A DNA stretch of 6,105 bases from Candidatus Coliplasma caballi (GTDB lineage Bacteria > Bacillota > Clostridia > Oscillospirales > CAG-382), in the NCBI GenBank assembly GCA_018065365.1, contig JAGHTH010000031.1, positions 1 through 6,105 on the forward strand, in the 5' to 3' direction. Of this stretch, positions 1 through 6,006 are shown piece by piece. The notes under the pieces were generated by a model. The model made no database searches and was not told the DNA's origin. It worked only from the letters and a program-made list of their open reading frames with translations. The translations under genes and the position numbers were made by a program. The first letter of the stretch is position 1. Each line of letters starts with the position of its first letter.

Positions 1-3000
1 GGGGTGGGGATATTCTGTCCCTTGACGATCGCCTCGTACACCTTGACACGTCCCTTCACGTCGTCCGACTTCACGGTCAGGATCTCCTGCAGGGTGTAAG
101 CCGCGCCGTACGCTTCGAGCGCCCAGACCTCCATCTCGCCGAAACGCTGGCCGCCGAACTGCGCTTTACCGCCGAGGGGCTGCTGCGTAACCAGCGAATA
201 CGGGCCGGTCGAACGCGCGTGGATCTTATCGTCAACGAGGTGATGCAGTTTTAAGAAGTACATCACGCCGACGGTTACGGGGTTATCGAACGGCTGACCG
301 GTTCTGCCGTCGTACAGCGTGGTTTTGCCCGTTTCGCTGCAGCCGGCTTCTTTCAGCCATTCCTGAATGTCTTTTTCGTTTGCGCCGTCGAAGACGGGAG
401 TCATGACCTTGACGCCCTTCTTGCGCGCCGCCATACCCAGATGAACTTCCAGCACCTGACCGATGTTCATTCGGGAAGGAACGCCCAGCGGGTTCAGCAC
501 GATGTCCAGCGGCGTACCGTCGGGCAGGAACGGCATATCTTTGCTCGGCAGGATGCGGGAAATAACGCCCTTGTTACCGTGGCGGCCCGCCATCTTATCG
601 CCGACGCTGATCTTACGCTTCTGCGCGACGTAAACGCGCACGCACTCGATGACACCGGGAGAAAGCACGTCGCAGTCGTCTCTGGAGAATCTCTTGACGT
701 CCACGATGATACCCGATTCGCCGTGCGGCAGCTTCAAAGAGGTGTCGCGGACTTCTCTCGCTTTTTCGCCGAAGATCGCGCGCAGCAGACGTTCTTCCGC
801 GGTCAATTCGGTCTCGCCCTTCGGGGTAACCTTACCGACCAGGATGTCGCCGGAATGCACCTCCGCGCCGATGCGGATGATACCGTCCTGATCCAGATCG
901 CGCAGCGAATCGTCGCCGACGTTCGGGAGCTGGCGGGTAATTTCTTCCGGTCCGAGCTTGGTATCTCTGGACTCGCAGTAAAATTCTTCGATATGAATAG
1001 AGGTATAAATGTCGTCGCGGACGAGGCGTTCGTTCAGCAGAACGGCGTCCTCGTAGTTGTAGCCCTCCCACGTCATGAAGCCGATGAGCGCGTTCTTGCC
1101 GAGCGCAACCTCGCCGTCTTTGGTCGCGGGACCGTCGGCGATCACGTCGCCCTTCAGCACGCGTTCTCCTTTTTCGACGACGGGACGCTGGTTGACGCAG
1201 GTGCCGGCGTTGGAACGCTTGAATTTGATCAGCTCGTAACGGTCGATTCTGCCCTCGTCGGTGCGGACGATGACTTCGTCGGAAGCCACGCTCTCCACGT
1301 AACCGTCGTGGCGGCAGATGACCAGAACGCCGGAATCGTATGCCGCGCGGTATTCCATACCGGTCGCGACGATCGGAGCTTCGGTCATCAGAAGCGGCAC
1401 TGCCTGCTTCTGCATGTTGGAGCCCATCAGCGCACGGGTGTTATCGTCGTTTTCAAGGAAGGGGATCATCGCGGTCGCGACGGAAACCACCATCTTCGGC
1501 GAAACGTCCATCAGATCGATACGGCTCGCTTCGAGCTCCCCGATCTCATCGAGGTGTCTGCCGACGATCTTGCGGTTGACGAAATGGCCGTTCTCGTCGA
1601 TCGGCTCGTTCGCGGTCGCGACGACGTACTCGTCTTCCACGTCCGCGGAAATGTACACGACGTCCTTGGTAACCACGCCGTTCTTCACGACGCGGTAGGG
1701 CGCCTCGATAAAGCCGAAGCGGTTGACCTTCGCGTAGCAAGCCAGCGAGGAGATCAGACCGATGTTCGGGCCTTCAGGCGTTTCGATCGGGCAAAGACGC
1801 CCGTAATGCGTATAGTGCACGTCTCGGACTTCGAACGACGCGCGGTCGCGGGACAGACCGCCCGGGCCAAGCGCGGAAATACGGCGCTTGTGCGTCAGTT
1901 CTGCCAGCGGGTTGGACTGATCCATGAACTGCGACAGCGGCGAAGAACCGAAGAAGTCGCGGATCGCGGAAACGATCGGACGAATGTTGATCAGCGATTG
2001 CGGCGTGATCGCGTCCTGGTCCTGCGTGGTCATTTTTTCCTTGACGATCTTATCCATGCGGGAGAAGCCGATGCGCAGCTGGTTGAGCAGCAGTTCACCG
2101 ACGGCGCGGATACGACGGTTGCCGAGGTGGTCGATGTCGTCCGCGGTGCCGACGCCGTGCGAGAGCGCGAGCAGATAGTTGACCGACGCGAGAATATCCT
2201 CCACGCAGACGGTCTTCGGGATCAGCTTATCGCGTTCGCGGTCGATCGCTTCCTTGAGCGCTTCCTTGTCGTCCTTGCCGACCTTTTCCACGATCGCCAT
2301 CAGGACGGGCAGAGAAACCTTCTCGTCGATGCCGAGTTCTTCGTTCGGGATGCCCGTTACGCAGAACGCGTCCACCATATTATTATTGAAGACTTTGACT
2401 TCGGTGTTGACGCCTTCCTCTTCTTCCACGAGGATCGTAAGTTCGCAGACGCCTGCTTTTTCGATCTTCTCCGCTTCTGCGCGGTCGAGCTTATGACCTG
2501 CCTCAAACAGCAGTTCGCCCGTAATGGGAGAGAAAACGTCCTTTGCCGGCGCGTAGCCCGTGATGCGACGTGCGAGCGCCAGTTTCTTGTTGAATTTATA
2601 ACGTCCGACGGCGGAAATGTCATAGCGTTTCTCGTCGAAGAACATATTGTGCATCAGGATCTGCGCGGATTCCAGAATCGGCGGCTCGCCGGGGCGGAGC
2701 TTCTTATAGATCTCTTTGAGCGCCTCATCGACGGGGTTGGAGATCTCGCCGAGCTGCGCGAGACGATCAACTTCCGCGTTGATCGTGTCTTTCTCGAACG
2801 TTGCTTTCAGCAGCGGCTCGTTGCCGAACTTTTCGAGAATCTGCTCGTCGCTGCCGTAGCCGAACGCGCGCAAAAGCACCGAGATCGGCATTTTGCGGTT
2901 TTTATCGATACGAACGTAGAAAACGCCCGTCGCGTCCGTTTCATACTCCAGCCATGCGCCGCGGTACGGGATGACCTGGGTGGAATACAGGTGGTTGCCG

Positions 3001-3455
3001 GACTTGTCCCCCGTTGCCTCGTAGTAGATACCGGGAGAACGCACGATCTGCGAAACCACGACACGCTCCGCGCCGTTGATCACGAACGTGCCGGAGTCGG
3101 TCATGATCGGGAAATCGCCCATGTAGATCTCCTGCTCCTTGACTTCGCCCGTGCTCTTGTTGGTCAGGCGGACGGTAACGCGGAACGGAGAAGCGTAGTT
3201 CAGGTCCCGTTCCTTGCACTCCTCGATCGTGTACTTCGGCGGATCAGAGAGTTTATAATCAATGAACTCAATGACCAGGTTGCCGGAGTAATCCGTCATC
3301 GGAGAAATGTCTTTCAGAACGTTTCCGATCTCCTTGTTCACGAAATCGTCAAAAGACTTTTTCTGTACTTCGATCAGGTTTGGCATCGCAACGACTTCTT
3401 CGATTTTGGAAAAAGACAGTCGTTTCGTCTTGCCGAGGGTCTCTTCATGTACCAT
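1..3455 (-). CDS. rpoB: DNA-directed RNA polymerase subunit beta (partial, C-terminus beyond window)
   Basis: This is the beta subunit of bacterial RNA polymerase, which forms one pincer and part of the active site of the enzyme. About 1151 codons are present in one unbroken frame, and the gene leaves the window just after the conserved YEAIVKGQNIP stretch, so only the C-terminal tail is missing. Visible landmarks are GAERVVVSQIVRSPG in the N-terminal part, DDIDHLGNRR, the rifampicin pocket (residues about 503-534), ETPEGPNIGL, GDKMAGRHGNKG with active-site lysines K954 and K962 (E. coli K1065 and K1073), NPLGVPSRMN with R995 (E. coli R1106), and HARSTG with H1079 (E. coli H1237). The roughly 100-residue late insertion of E. 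coli is absent, which fits Firmicutes. The ATG at 3455 is chosen because GAAGGA lies 5 nt upstream and an in-frame stop lies just before it. The gene has its own promoter, and no rplL precedes it. Confidence 0.98.
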   Translation of the reverse strand, partial: MVHEETLGKTKRLSFSKIEEVVAMPNLIEVQKKSFDDFVNKEIGNVLKDISPMTDYSGNLVIEFIDYKLSDPPKYTIEECKERDLNYASPFRVTVRLTNKSTGEVKEQEIYMGDFPIMTDSGTFVINGAERVVVSQIVRSPGIYYEATGDKSGNHLYSTQVIPYRGAWLEYETDATGVFYVRIDKNRKMPISVLLRAFGYGSDEQILEKFGNEPLLKATFEKDTINAEVDRLAQLGEISNPVDEALKEIYKKLRPGEPPILESAQILMHNMFFDEKRYDISAVGRYKFNKKLALARRITGYAPAKDVFSPITGELLFEAGHKLDRAEAEKIEKAGVCELTILVEEEEGVNTEVKVFNNNMVDAFCVTGIPNEELGIDEKVSLPVLMAIVEKVGKDDKEALKEAIDRERDKLIPKTVCVEDILASVNYLLALSHGVGTADDIDHLGNRRIRAVGELLLNQLRIGFSRMDKIVKEKMTTQDQDAITPQSLINIRPIVSAIRDFFGSSPLSQFMDQSNPLAELTHKRRISALGPGGLSRDRASFEVRDVHYTHYGRLCPIETPEGPNIGLISSLACYAKVNRFGFIEAPYRVVKNGVVTKDVVYISADVEDEYVVATANEPIDENGHFVNRKIVGRHLDEIGELEASRIDLMDVSPKMVVSVATAMIPFLENDDNTRALMGSNMQKQAVPLLMTEAPIVATGMEYRAAYDSGVLVICRHDGYVESVASDEVIVRTDEGRIDRYELIKFKRSNAGTCVNQRPVVEKGERVLKGDVIADGPATKDGEVALGKNALIGFMTWEGYNYEDAVLLNERLVRDDIYTSIHIEEFYCESRDTKLGPEEITRQLPNVGDDSLRDLDQDGIIRIGAEVHSGDILVGKVTPKGETELTAEERLLRAIFGEKAREVRDTSLKLPHGESGIIVDVKRFSRDDCDVLSPGVIECVRVYVAQKRKISVGDKMAGRHGNKGVISRILPSKDMPFLPDGTPLDIVLNPLGVPSRMNIGQVLEVHLGMAARKKGVKVMTPVFDGANEKDIQEWLKEAGCSETGKTTLYDGRTGQPFDNPVTVGVMYFLKLHHLVDDKIHARSTGPYSLVTQQPLGGKAQFGGQRFGEMEVWALEAYGAAYTLQEILTVKSDDVKGRVKVYEAIVKGQNIPT
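1854..1949 (-). other. Rifampicin-binding cluster I of RpoB
   Basis: This segment encodes RpoB residues about 503-534, which align without gaps to E. coli 507-538. The residues at the common resistance positions are of the sensitive type: Q509, D512, H522, R525, S527 and L529 (E. coli 513, 516, 526, 529, 531, 533). Residue 506 is proline (codon CCG), where E. coli and B. subtilis have glutamine (E. coli Q510). I infer a naturally rifampicin-sensitive polymerase. The effect of the proline is unknown. Confidence 0.9.
2220..2342 (-). other. Charged insertion in RpoB relative to B. subtilis
   Basis: RpoB residues about 372-412 form a stretch rich in Glu, Lys and Asp, running from EELGIDEKVS to DRERDKLIP. 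By eye it has no counterpart in the B. subtilis protein, where the matching linker before the HGVGxxDDIDHLGNRR motif is about 40 residues shorter. This agrees with the numbering: the rifampicin histidine is residue 522 here and 482 in B. subtilis. It looks like a helical, surface-exposed lineage-specific insert. The comparison is from memory of the family and not from a computed alignment. Confidence 0.6.
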
Positions 3456-3460
3456 ACCGA

Positions 3461-3466
3461 TCCTTC
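3461..3466 (-). promoter_or_regulatory. rpoB Shine-Dalgarno
   Basis: GAAGGA lies 5 nt before the ATG at 3455 and fixes the rpoB start. The next ATG upstream in the same frame (3473) is followed by GAG and then TGA, so it cannot start rpoB. That TGA directly abuts the Shine-Dalgarno (TGAAGGA). Confidence 0.85.
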
Positions 3467-3487
3467 ACTCCATTTCTTTTTCTCGCA

Positions 3488-3521
3488 TTGCGCACCCGCT
3501 TCGCATCCCGCGATTGCGCAA
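3488..3521 (-). promoter_or_regulatory. Stem-loop in the rpoB leader
   Basis: TTGCGCA and TGCGCAA form a perfect 7-bp outer stem. After a mismatch, TCGC and GCGG add four more pairs (one G-U), around a loop of about 10 nt. It ends 21 nt before the rpoB Shine-Dalgarno. No run of U follows, so it is not an intrinsic terminator in this form. It may be a protein-binding or translation-control element of the rpoB mRNA, but the role is inferred from position only. Confidence 0.5.
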
Positions 3522-3658
3522 CATATTGTTTGTTTTCGCACGTCTTTTCAATATTTGGTATGCGGCAAAACATCCCCGGTTCTCCCGCCTTTTCTTCCCT
3601 CGGCGCGAGTTACCCCAGTATCATTTTTGCATACTTCCGTATTGTAGTGCAGTATGTT

Positions 3659-3687
3659 ATTGTATCACTTCTTTCCCCGTTTGTCAA
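3659..3687 (-). promoter_or_regulatory. Sigma-A promoter of rpoB
   Basis: Read on the minus strand, TTGACA (3687-3682) is a perfect -35 box, followed by a 17-nt spacer and TACAAT (3664-3659) as the -10 box. A TGn extension (3667-3665) precedes the -10. This is close to the ideal housekeeping promoter and is placed to transcribe rpoB only. A second TACAAT lies at 3646-3641 but has no matching -35. Confidence 0.9.
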
Positions 3688-3694
3688 GAGTTTT

Positions 3695-3712
3695 TTCAAA
3701 AAATTTTTTGAA
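3695..3712. repeat. A6T6 palindrome upstream of the rpoB -35
   Basis: TTCAAAAAATTTTTTGAA is a perfect 18-bp palindrome that ends 7 nt upstream of the -35 box. Its A and T tracts match what is known of UP elements bound by the alpha-subunit C-terminal domains of RNA polymerase, and such tracts also bend DNA. Activation of rpoB transcription is the likely role, by inference. Confidence 0.6.
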
Positions 3713-3720
3713 CGTTTCCG

Positions 3721-3754
3721 CAAAACAAAAAGGCGTTCCCGAGGGAATGCCTTT
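3721..3754 (-). terminator. Rho-independent terminator of the oxidoreductase gene
   Basis: On the minus strand AAAGGC, one A-C mismatch and TTCC pair with GGAA and GCCTTT around a CTCG loop, followed by TTTTTGTTTTG. It lies 41 nt after the oxidoreductase stop codon. No T-run follows on the plus strand, so it works in one direction. It separates the oxidoreductase transcript from the rpoB promoter. Confidence 0.9.
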
Positions 3755-3795
3755 CCATATTATAAACGATAGATTATAAATGATAGCGTTTTCTT

Positions 3796-4830
3796 TCAGA
3801 ACTGCGTCGGATCCAGCTTGGTGCCGTCCTTGATCGCCTGCTCCGCCGTTATGACGGTACGGAACGCCGAATACACCGCGTCGATCGGAACGACGCCCTC
3901 CGAACCGGTCTCGATCATCCGCACCAGGTTGTCGAACTGCGCCGACATATCCTTGTACACCGACTCGAACTCGATCACGCGGTCGGGACGTCCGTCGCCG
4001 TGATACACGCAGATCAGATCGCGGTCGCTGACCTTGTCGTTGCGGTTTGCCGCCATGGTCAGCGTGATGTGGCCTTTCGTGCCGATGAAATCCTTGCTGC
4101 TGTCGGTCAGGATGTTTTTGCTCCAGCCGACCTCGTAGCAGGCGCGGCAGCCGTTTTCGGTCTCCATGTTCATGAGTTGGTAGTTGTCGATCGGCGAATC
4201 GTCGTCCAGCTTCGCGGAAATGCCGCTGACCGCCCGGATCGGACTGCCCGAGAACCATTGCACCACGTCGGCGTAATGTACCCCGCAATCCACCAACGGC
4301 GAGCAATCCTCCATCAGTCTGACGAAACGCTTCCACGAATGTTCCCGGTCGCCGCCCGCCTTGTGGCTCTGCGACATCCGGATCATGCGAAGTTCCCCGA
4401 TCTCGCCCGCGTCGATCAGCTGCTTGATCTTGCGGTACGAACTGTTGTAACGCAGAACGTACGACACGGTAACCTTGCAGTCGGAATTCTTGACCAGCCG
4501 GACGTACTCTTTCGCGTCTTCCAGGTTGGTCGCGATGGGCTTTTCGCAGATCACGTTCTTGTGATGCTCTAAGCACTCTTTCGTCAGCGGGAAATGCGTG
4601 TTCGTATAGGTCGCGATAATCACGATATCGACCGCCGGATCGTCCAGATACGGTCTGTAATCCGTCCCGTAGTGCTGCGCACCGAACCGTTCCGCGTACT
4701 CTTTCGCGCGTTCTTCACTCGCGTCGATCACGGCAACGACGGTTACGTTTTCTTTGTCGTAAATGCCCTCAATATGTTGATAGCCGATATGTCCGCAGCC
4801 GATCAACAGGACTCCGTAACGTTTTTTCAT
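3796..4830 (-). CDS. Gfo/Idh/MocA-family NAD(P)-dependent oxidoreductase
   Basis: The 344-residue product is of usual length for this family of soluble cytoplasmic dehydrogenases, which act mostly on sugars, inositols and their derivatives. The N-terminal Rossmann fold shows GCGHIG at residues 11-16 and an acidic D36 at the end of the second strand, which favours NAD over NADP. The family EKP motif is at 96-98, with the likely catalytic K97. The C-terminal domain has DCGVHYADVVQW at 181-192, giving D181 and H185 of the usual Lys-Asp-His set. The substrate cannot be told. The gene stands alone between two terminators, so it is probably monocistronic, although I see no convincing promoter in the 116-nt gap before it. 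The ATG at 4830 is supported by the standard family N-terminus. Its ribosome site is unusual: the best Shine-Dalgarno is about 30 nt upstream, beyond a hairpin. Confidence 0.93.
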   Translation of the reverse strand: MKKRYGVLLIGCGHIGYQHIEGIYDKENVTVVAVIDASEERAKEYAERFGAQHYGTDYRPYLDDPAVDIVIIATYTNTHFPLTKECLEHHKNVICEKPIATNLEDAKEYVRLVKNSDCKVTVSYVLRYNSSYRKIKQLIDAGEIGELRMIRMSQSHKAGGDREHSWKRFVRLMEDCSPLVDCGVHYADVVQWFSGSPIRAVSGISAKLDDDSPIDNYQLMNMETENGCRACYEVGWSKNILTDSSKDFIGTKGHITLTMAANRNDKVSDRDLICVYHGDGRPDRVIEFESVYKDMSAQFDNLVRMIETGSEGVVPIDAVYSAFRTVITAEQAIKDGTKLDPTQF

Positions 4831-4835
4831 AATCC

Positions 4836-4865
4836 GATTCCGTTCCCTTCGGGAATCTGCCCTCC
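4836..4865 (-). promoter_or_regulatory. Distant Shine-Dalgarno with hairpin spacer before the oxidoreductase
   Basis: A strong GGAGG (4865-4861) is 30 nt from the ATG at 4830, too far for direct use. Between them GATTCC (4857-4852) and GGAATC (4841-4836) form a perfect 6-bp stem with a 10-nt loop. If folded, 8 nt remain between GGAGG and ATG, the ideal spacing. A competing hairpin, TTCCC-GAA-GGGAA (4855-4843), would leave 17 nt. A weak GGAA closer to the ATG is the simple alternative. Confidence 0.4.
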
Positions 4866-4876
4866 GTATCTACTCT

Positions 4877-4895
4877 GTTTTTCACACGGAAAAAC
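4877..4895. repeat. Inverted repeat in the gap between regulator and oxidoreductase
   Basis: GTTTTTC and GAAAAAC are perfect 7-bp arms around ACACG, giving a 19-bp palindrome-like site 47 nt before the oxidoreductase start. Its size suits a dimeric repressor such as the neighbouring TetR-family protein, but it could also be a hairpin in RNA. No matching copy was found at the regulator's own promoter. Confidence 0.35.
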
Positions 4896-4914
4896 GCCAG
4901 AACGAGAATGTTTG

Positions 4915-4944
4915 AAAAAAGGATTCCGTTTTTTCGGAACTTCC
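4915..4944 (-). terminator. Rho-independent terminator of the TetR-family gene
   Basis: On the minus strand GGA, a two-base bulge and TTCCG pair with CGGAA and TCC around an AAAAAA loop, followed at once by TTTTTT (4920-4915). It starts 2 nt after the stop codon of the regulator. It should end most transcripts before the oxidoreductase gene. Confidence 0.8.
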
Positions 4945-4946
4945 GC

Positions 4947-5522
4947 TCAGTTCAGAGTGGAAAGCACCGCCTCGGTCATGTGAAGTGCTTCCTCGGAGAT
5001 CTTCTCGACCGAAACGCCGTTCGGAACGCGTACCCAACCGAAATACAGAGAGAAGCTGCCCGCGATCGCGTAAACCAGCGTGTTGCTCAGTTTCGCAATG
5101 TCTGCTTCGGGATACAGCGAGGTATAGACGTTCAGCAGGCGGTTCAGCAGAACGGGCTGCAGCACGCGCAGGAAATGTCCGCTCGTGTTCTCTGCGCAGA
5201 ACGCGCGGAAGAAATCGATGTCGGTTTTGACGCGGGTGTTGAGGTATTCGAACATCTTCGCGGGAACGAAGCCGGCCTCCTCGTCGGTCGCCGTTTCGAT
5301 CGCGATCGCGAAATCGTCGGTCAGGCGGGAGTTGATCTCCTCCGCAACCTCGTTGATGCAGGTGTAATGAAGATAGAAGGTTTTTCTGTTGATGTCCGCG
5401 CGCTCGGTCAGTTCGGTGATCGTGATCTCGTCAAGCGACTTCTCGCTCAACAGCTGAAGCAGCGCGTTGTTGATTGCTTTCTTGGTTTTGATGATTCTGC
5501 GGTCGATTTTCGTTCTTGCCAT
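4947..5522 (-). CDS. TetR/AcrR-family transcriptional regulator
   Basis: The 191-residue product is a typical one-domain-plus-ligand-domain repressor of this family, acting as a dimer on DNA. Residues 8-53 form the DNA-binding region: a first helix (RRIIKTKKAINNALLQLL), the helix-turn-helix TITELTERADINRKTFYLHY, and the recognition helix at about 45-52. The TFYLHY ending is a family hallmark. The rest is helical and variable, as expected for a ligand-binding domain, so the inducer cannot be predicted. The style of the N-terminus resembles the DhaS-like branch, a weak impression. The ATG at 5522 has GAGAGGA (5538-5532) at good distance. The gene has its own extended -10 promoter and terminator, is divergent from the plus-strand gene at 5749, and precedes the oxidoreductase. 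Either neighbour could be its target. Confidence 0.93.
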   Translation of the reverse strand: MARTKIDRRIIKTKKAINNALLQLLSEKSLDEITITELTERADINRKTFYLHYTCINEVAEEINSRLTDDFAIAIETATDEEAGFVPAKMFEYLNTRVKTDIDFFRAFCAENTSGHFLRVLQPVLLNRLLNVYTSLYPEADIAKLSNTLVYAIAGSFSLYFGWVRVPNGVSVEKISEEALHMTEAVLSTLN

Positions 5523-5612
5523 GATTACTTTTCCTCTCTTTTCTTTCTTGAACGTATTTGTTTGAAACGGCCGCCGCTTCGTTCACGGCGACAAGTTTTT
5601 TTGATCGCTTCT

Positions 5613-5621
5613 ATTATACCA
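5613..5621 (-). promoter_or_regulatory. Extended -10 promoter of the TetR-family gene
   Basis: TGGTATAAT on the minus strand is a perfect -10 box with the TGn extension. No good -35 box lies 16-18 nt upstream, which extended -10 promoters tolerate. The predicted start near 5606 gives a leader of about 84 nt before the ATG at 5522. The TG element touches a direct repeat that may be an operator. Confidence 0.75.
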
Positions 5622-5648
5622 CACGAATCGAATGAATGCTACACGAAT
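5621..5648. repeat. Direct repeat ACACGAAT, 20-bp period, at the regulator promoter
   Basis: ACACGAAT occurs at 5621-5628 and again at 5641-5648, exactly 20 bp apart, about two turns of the helix. The pair covers the region from the extended -10 to the -35 position of the regulator promoter. A small palindrome, ATCGAT (5649-5654), lies next to the second copy. This arrangement suits binding of a regulator to one face of the DNA and may be the autoregulatory operator. Confidence 0.4.
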
Positions 5649-5748
5649 ATCGATAAAAAAGTGGTGATTTTTTTGTGAATTTTGACTACAACCGAGGCAA
5701 AGCGGCAACACTCGGAACGAAAAAGACGAGGAAAGGACGAACAAAACC

Positions 5749-6006
5749 TTGCGAATGCGATCTTTCACGCGTGAAATCGCCGCTGCCGTCCGGAGCGGCA
5801 GCGCGGGCGAAACGCTTGTCGAAAACGGGCGTCTGCTGGCGGGAGCGGCAAAAGACGCCGCCCGTGCCGGCTTTCCGCGCGCGTACGCGCACCTTGCGGA
5901 AGAACTCTCCGGCTTTCTGACCGAATGCGCCCGCGGAGGCAGCGAATCTCCGACCGGCGAAGAACTGTACGCGTTCTTGCGCGCACGGAATTTTTCCTGC
6001 GAATAA
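5749..6006 (+). CDS. Hypothetical protein, probably a truncated N-terminal fragment
   Basis: The frame gives 85 residues from TTG at 5749, or 83 from ATG at 5755. AAAGGA (5732-5737) lies 11 nt before TTG and 17 nt before ATG, so TTG is slightly favoured, but the choice is open. The protein is Ala-, Arg- and Glu-rich, soluble and probably all-helical, with no signal peptide or membrane segment. Codon use is like that of the neighbouring genes, which supports real coding. The TAA at 6004-6006 is followed by more protein-like sequence in the same frame, so this is likely the start of a longer protein. The pattern LVENGRLLAGAAKDAARAGFP then, after the stop, LDALPACLKYL faintly recalls the N-terminal region of cyclic beta-glucan synthase-like (GH94-type) proteins of Clostridia. 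This is a weak guess. It is divergent from the TetR-family gene. No clear promoter is seen. Confidence 0.55.
   Translation: MRMRSFTREIAAAVRSGSAGETLVENGRLLAGAAKDAARAGFPRAYAHLAEELSGFLTECARGGSESPTGEELYAFLRARNFSCE

Larger units (their letters stand above)
3445..3573 (-). other. Possible 42-codon upstream ORF in the rpoB leader
   Basis: An ATG at 3573 opens a 42-codon frame that ends at TGA 3447-3445, overlapping the start of rpoB by 11 nt in another frame. GGGAG lies 8 nt before the ATG and could bind ribosomes. The predicted peptide begins MFCRIPNIEK and is strongly basic in its second half (SRDAKRVRNARKRNG). It uses codons such as ATA and AGA that rpoB avoids, so it does not look like a well-expressed gene. 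It could be a leader peptide coupling translation to rpoB, or a chance opening in untranslated RNA. I recognise no family. Confidence 0.2.
3456..3652 (-). promoter_or_regulatory. Long 5' leader of rpoB mRNA
   Basis: Counting from the predicted transcription start near 3652, the rpoB transcript has a leader of about 197 nt. It contains a small hairpin at 3617-3635 (AGTAT, CA with a bulged G, an AAAA loop, then TG, ATACT), a G-rich middle part, the possible small ORF from 3573, the strong stem-loop at 3488-3521 and the rpoB ribosome site. I do not recognise a known riboswitch or ribosomal-protein leader in it. Confidence 0.5.

Noticed and set aside
3641..3646. A second TACAAT as an alternative -10 box for rpoB
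   Set aside because: No -35 sequence lies at the right distance, while the box at 3659-3664 has a perfect -35 with a 17-nt spacer.
441..3647. A 1068-codon open frame on the plus strand
   Set aside because: It lies exactly antisense and in codon register with rpoB, and its openness follows from the lack of TTA, CTA and TCA codons in rpoB. The translation is Val/Asp/Arg/His-rich without any recognisable domain.
4000..4572. A 190-codon plus-strand frame antisense to the oxidoreductase
   Set aside because: It is the same register-aligned antisense effect over a gene with clear family motifs on the minus strand.
3665..4576. A 303-codon minus-strand frame overlapping the oxidoreductase
   Set aside because: It is Arg/Gly/Gln-rich out-of-frame translation, and it runs through the terminator and the rpoB promoter.
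4908..5678. A 256-codon plus-strand frame antisense to the TetR-family gene
   Set aside because: It mirrors the regulator gene, crosses its promoter and terminator, and shows no family features.
5682..5710. TTGACT as a -35 box for the plus-strand gene
   Set aside because: The sequence 17-18 nt downstream (GCAACA, CAACAC) does not resemble a -10 box.
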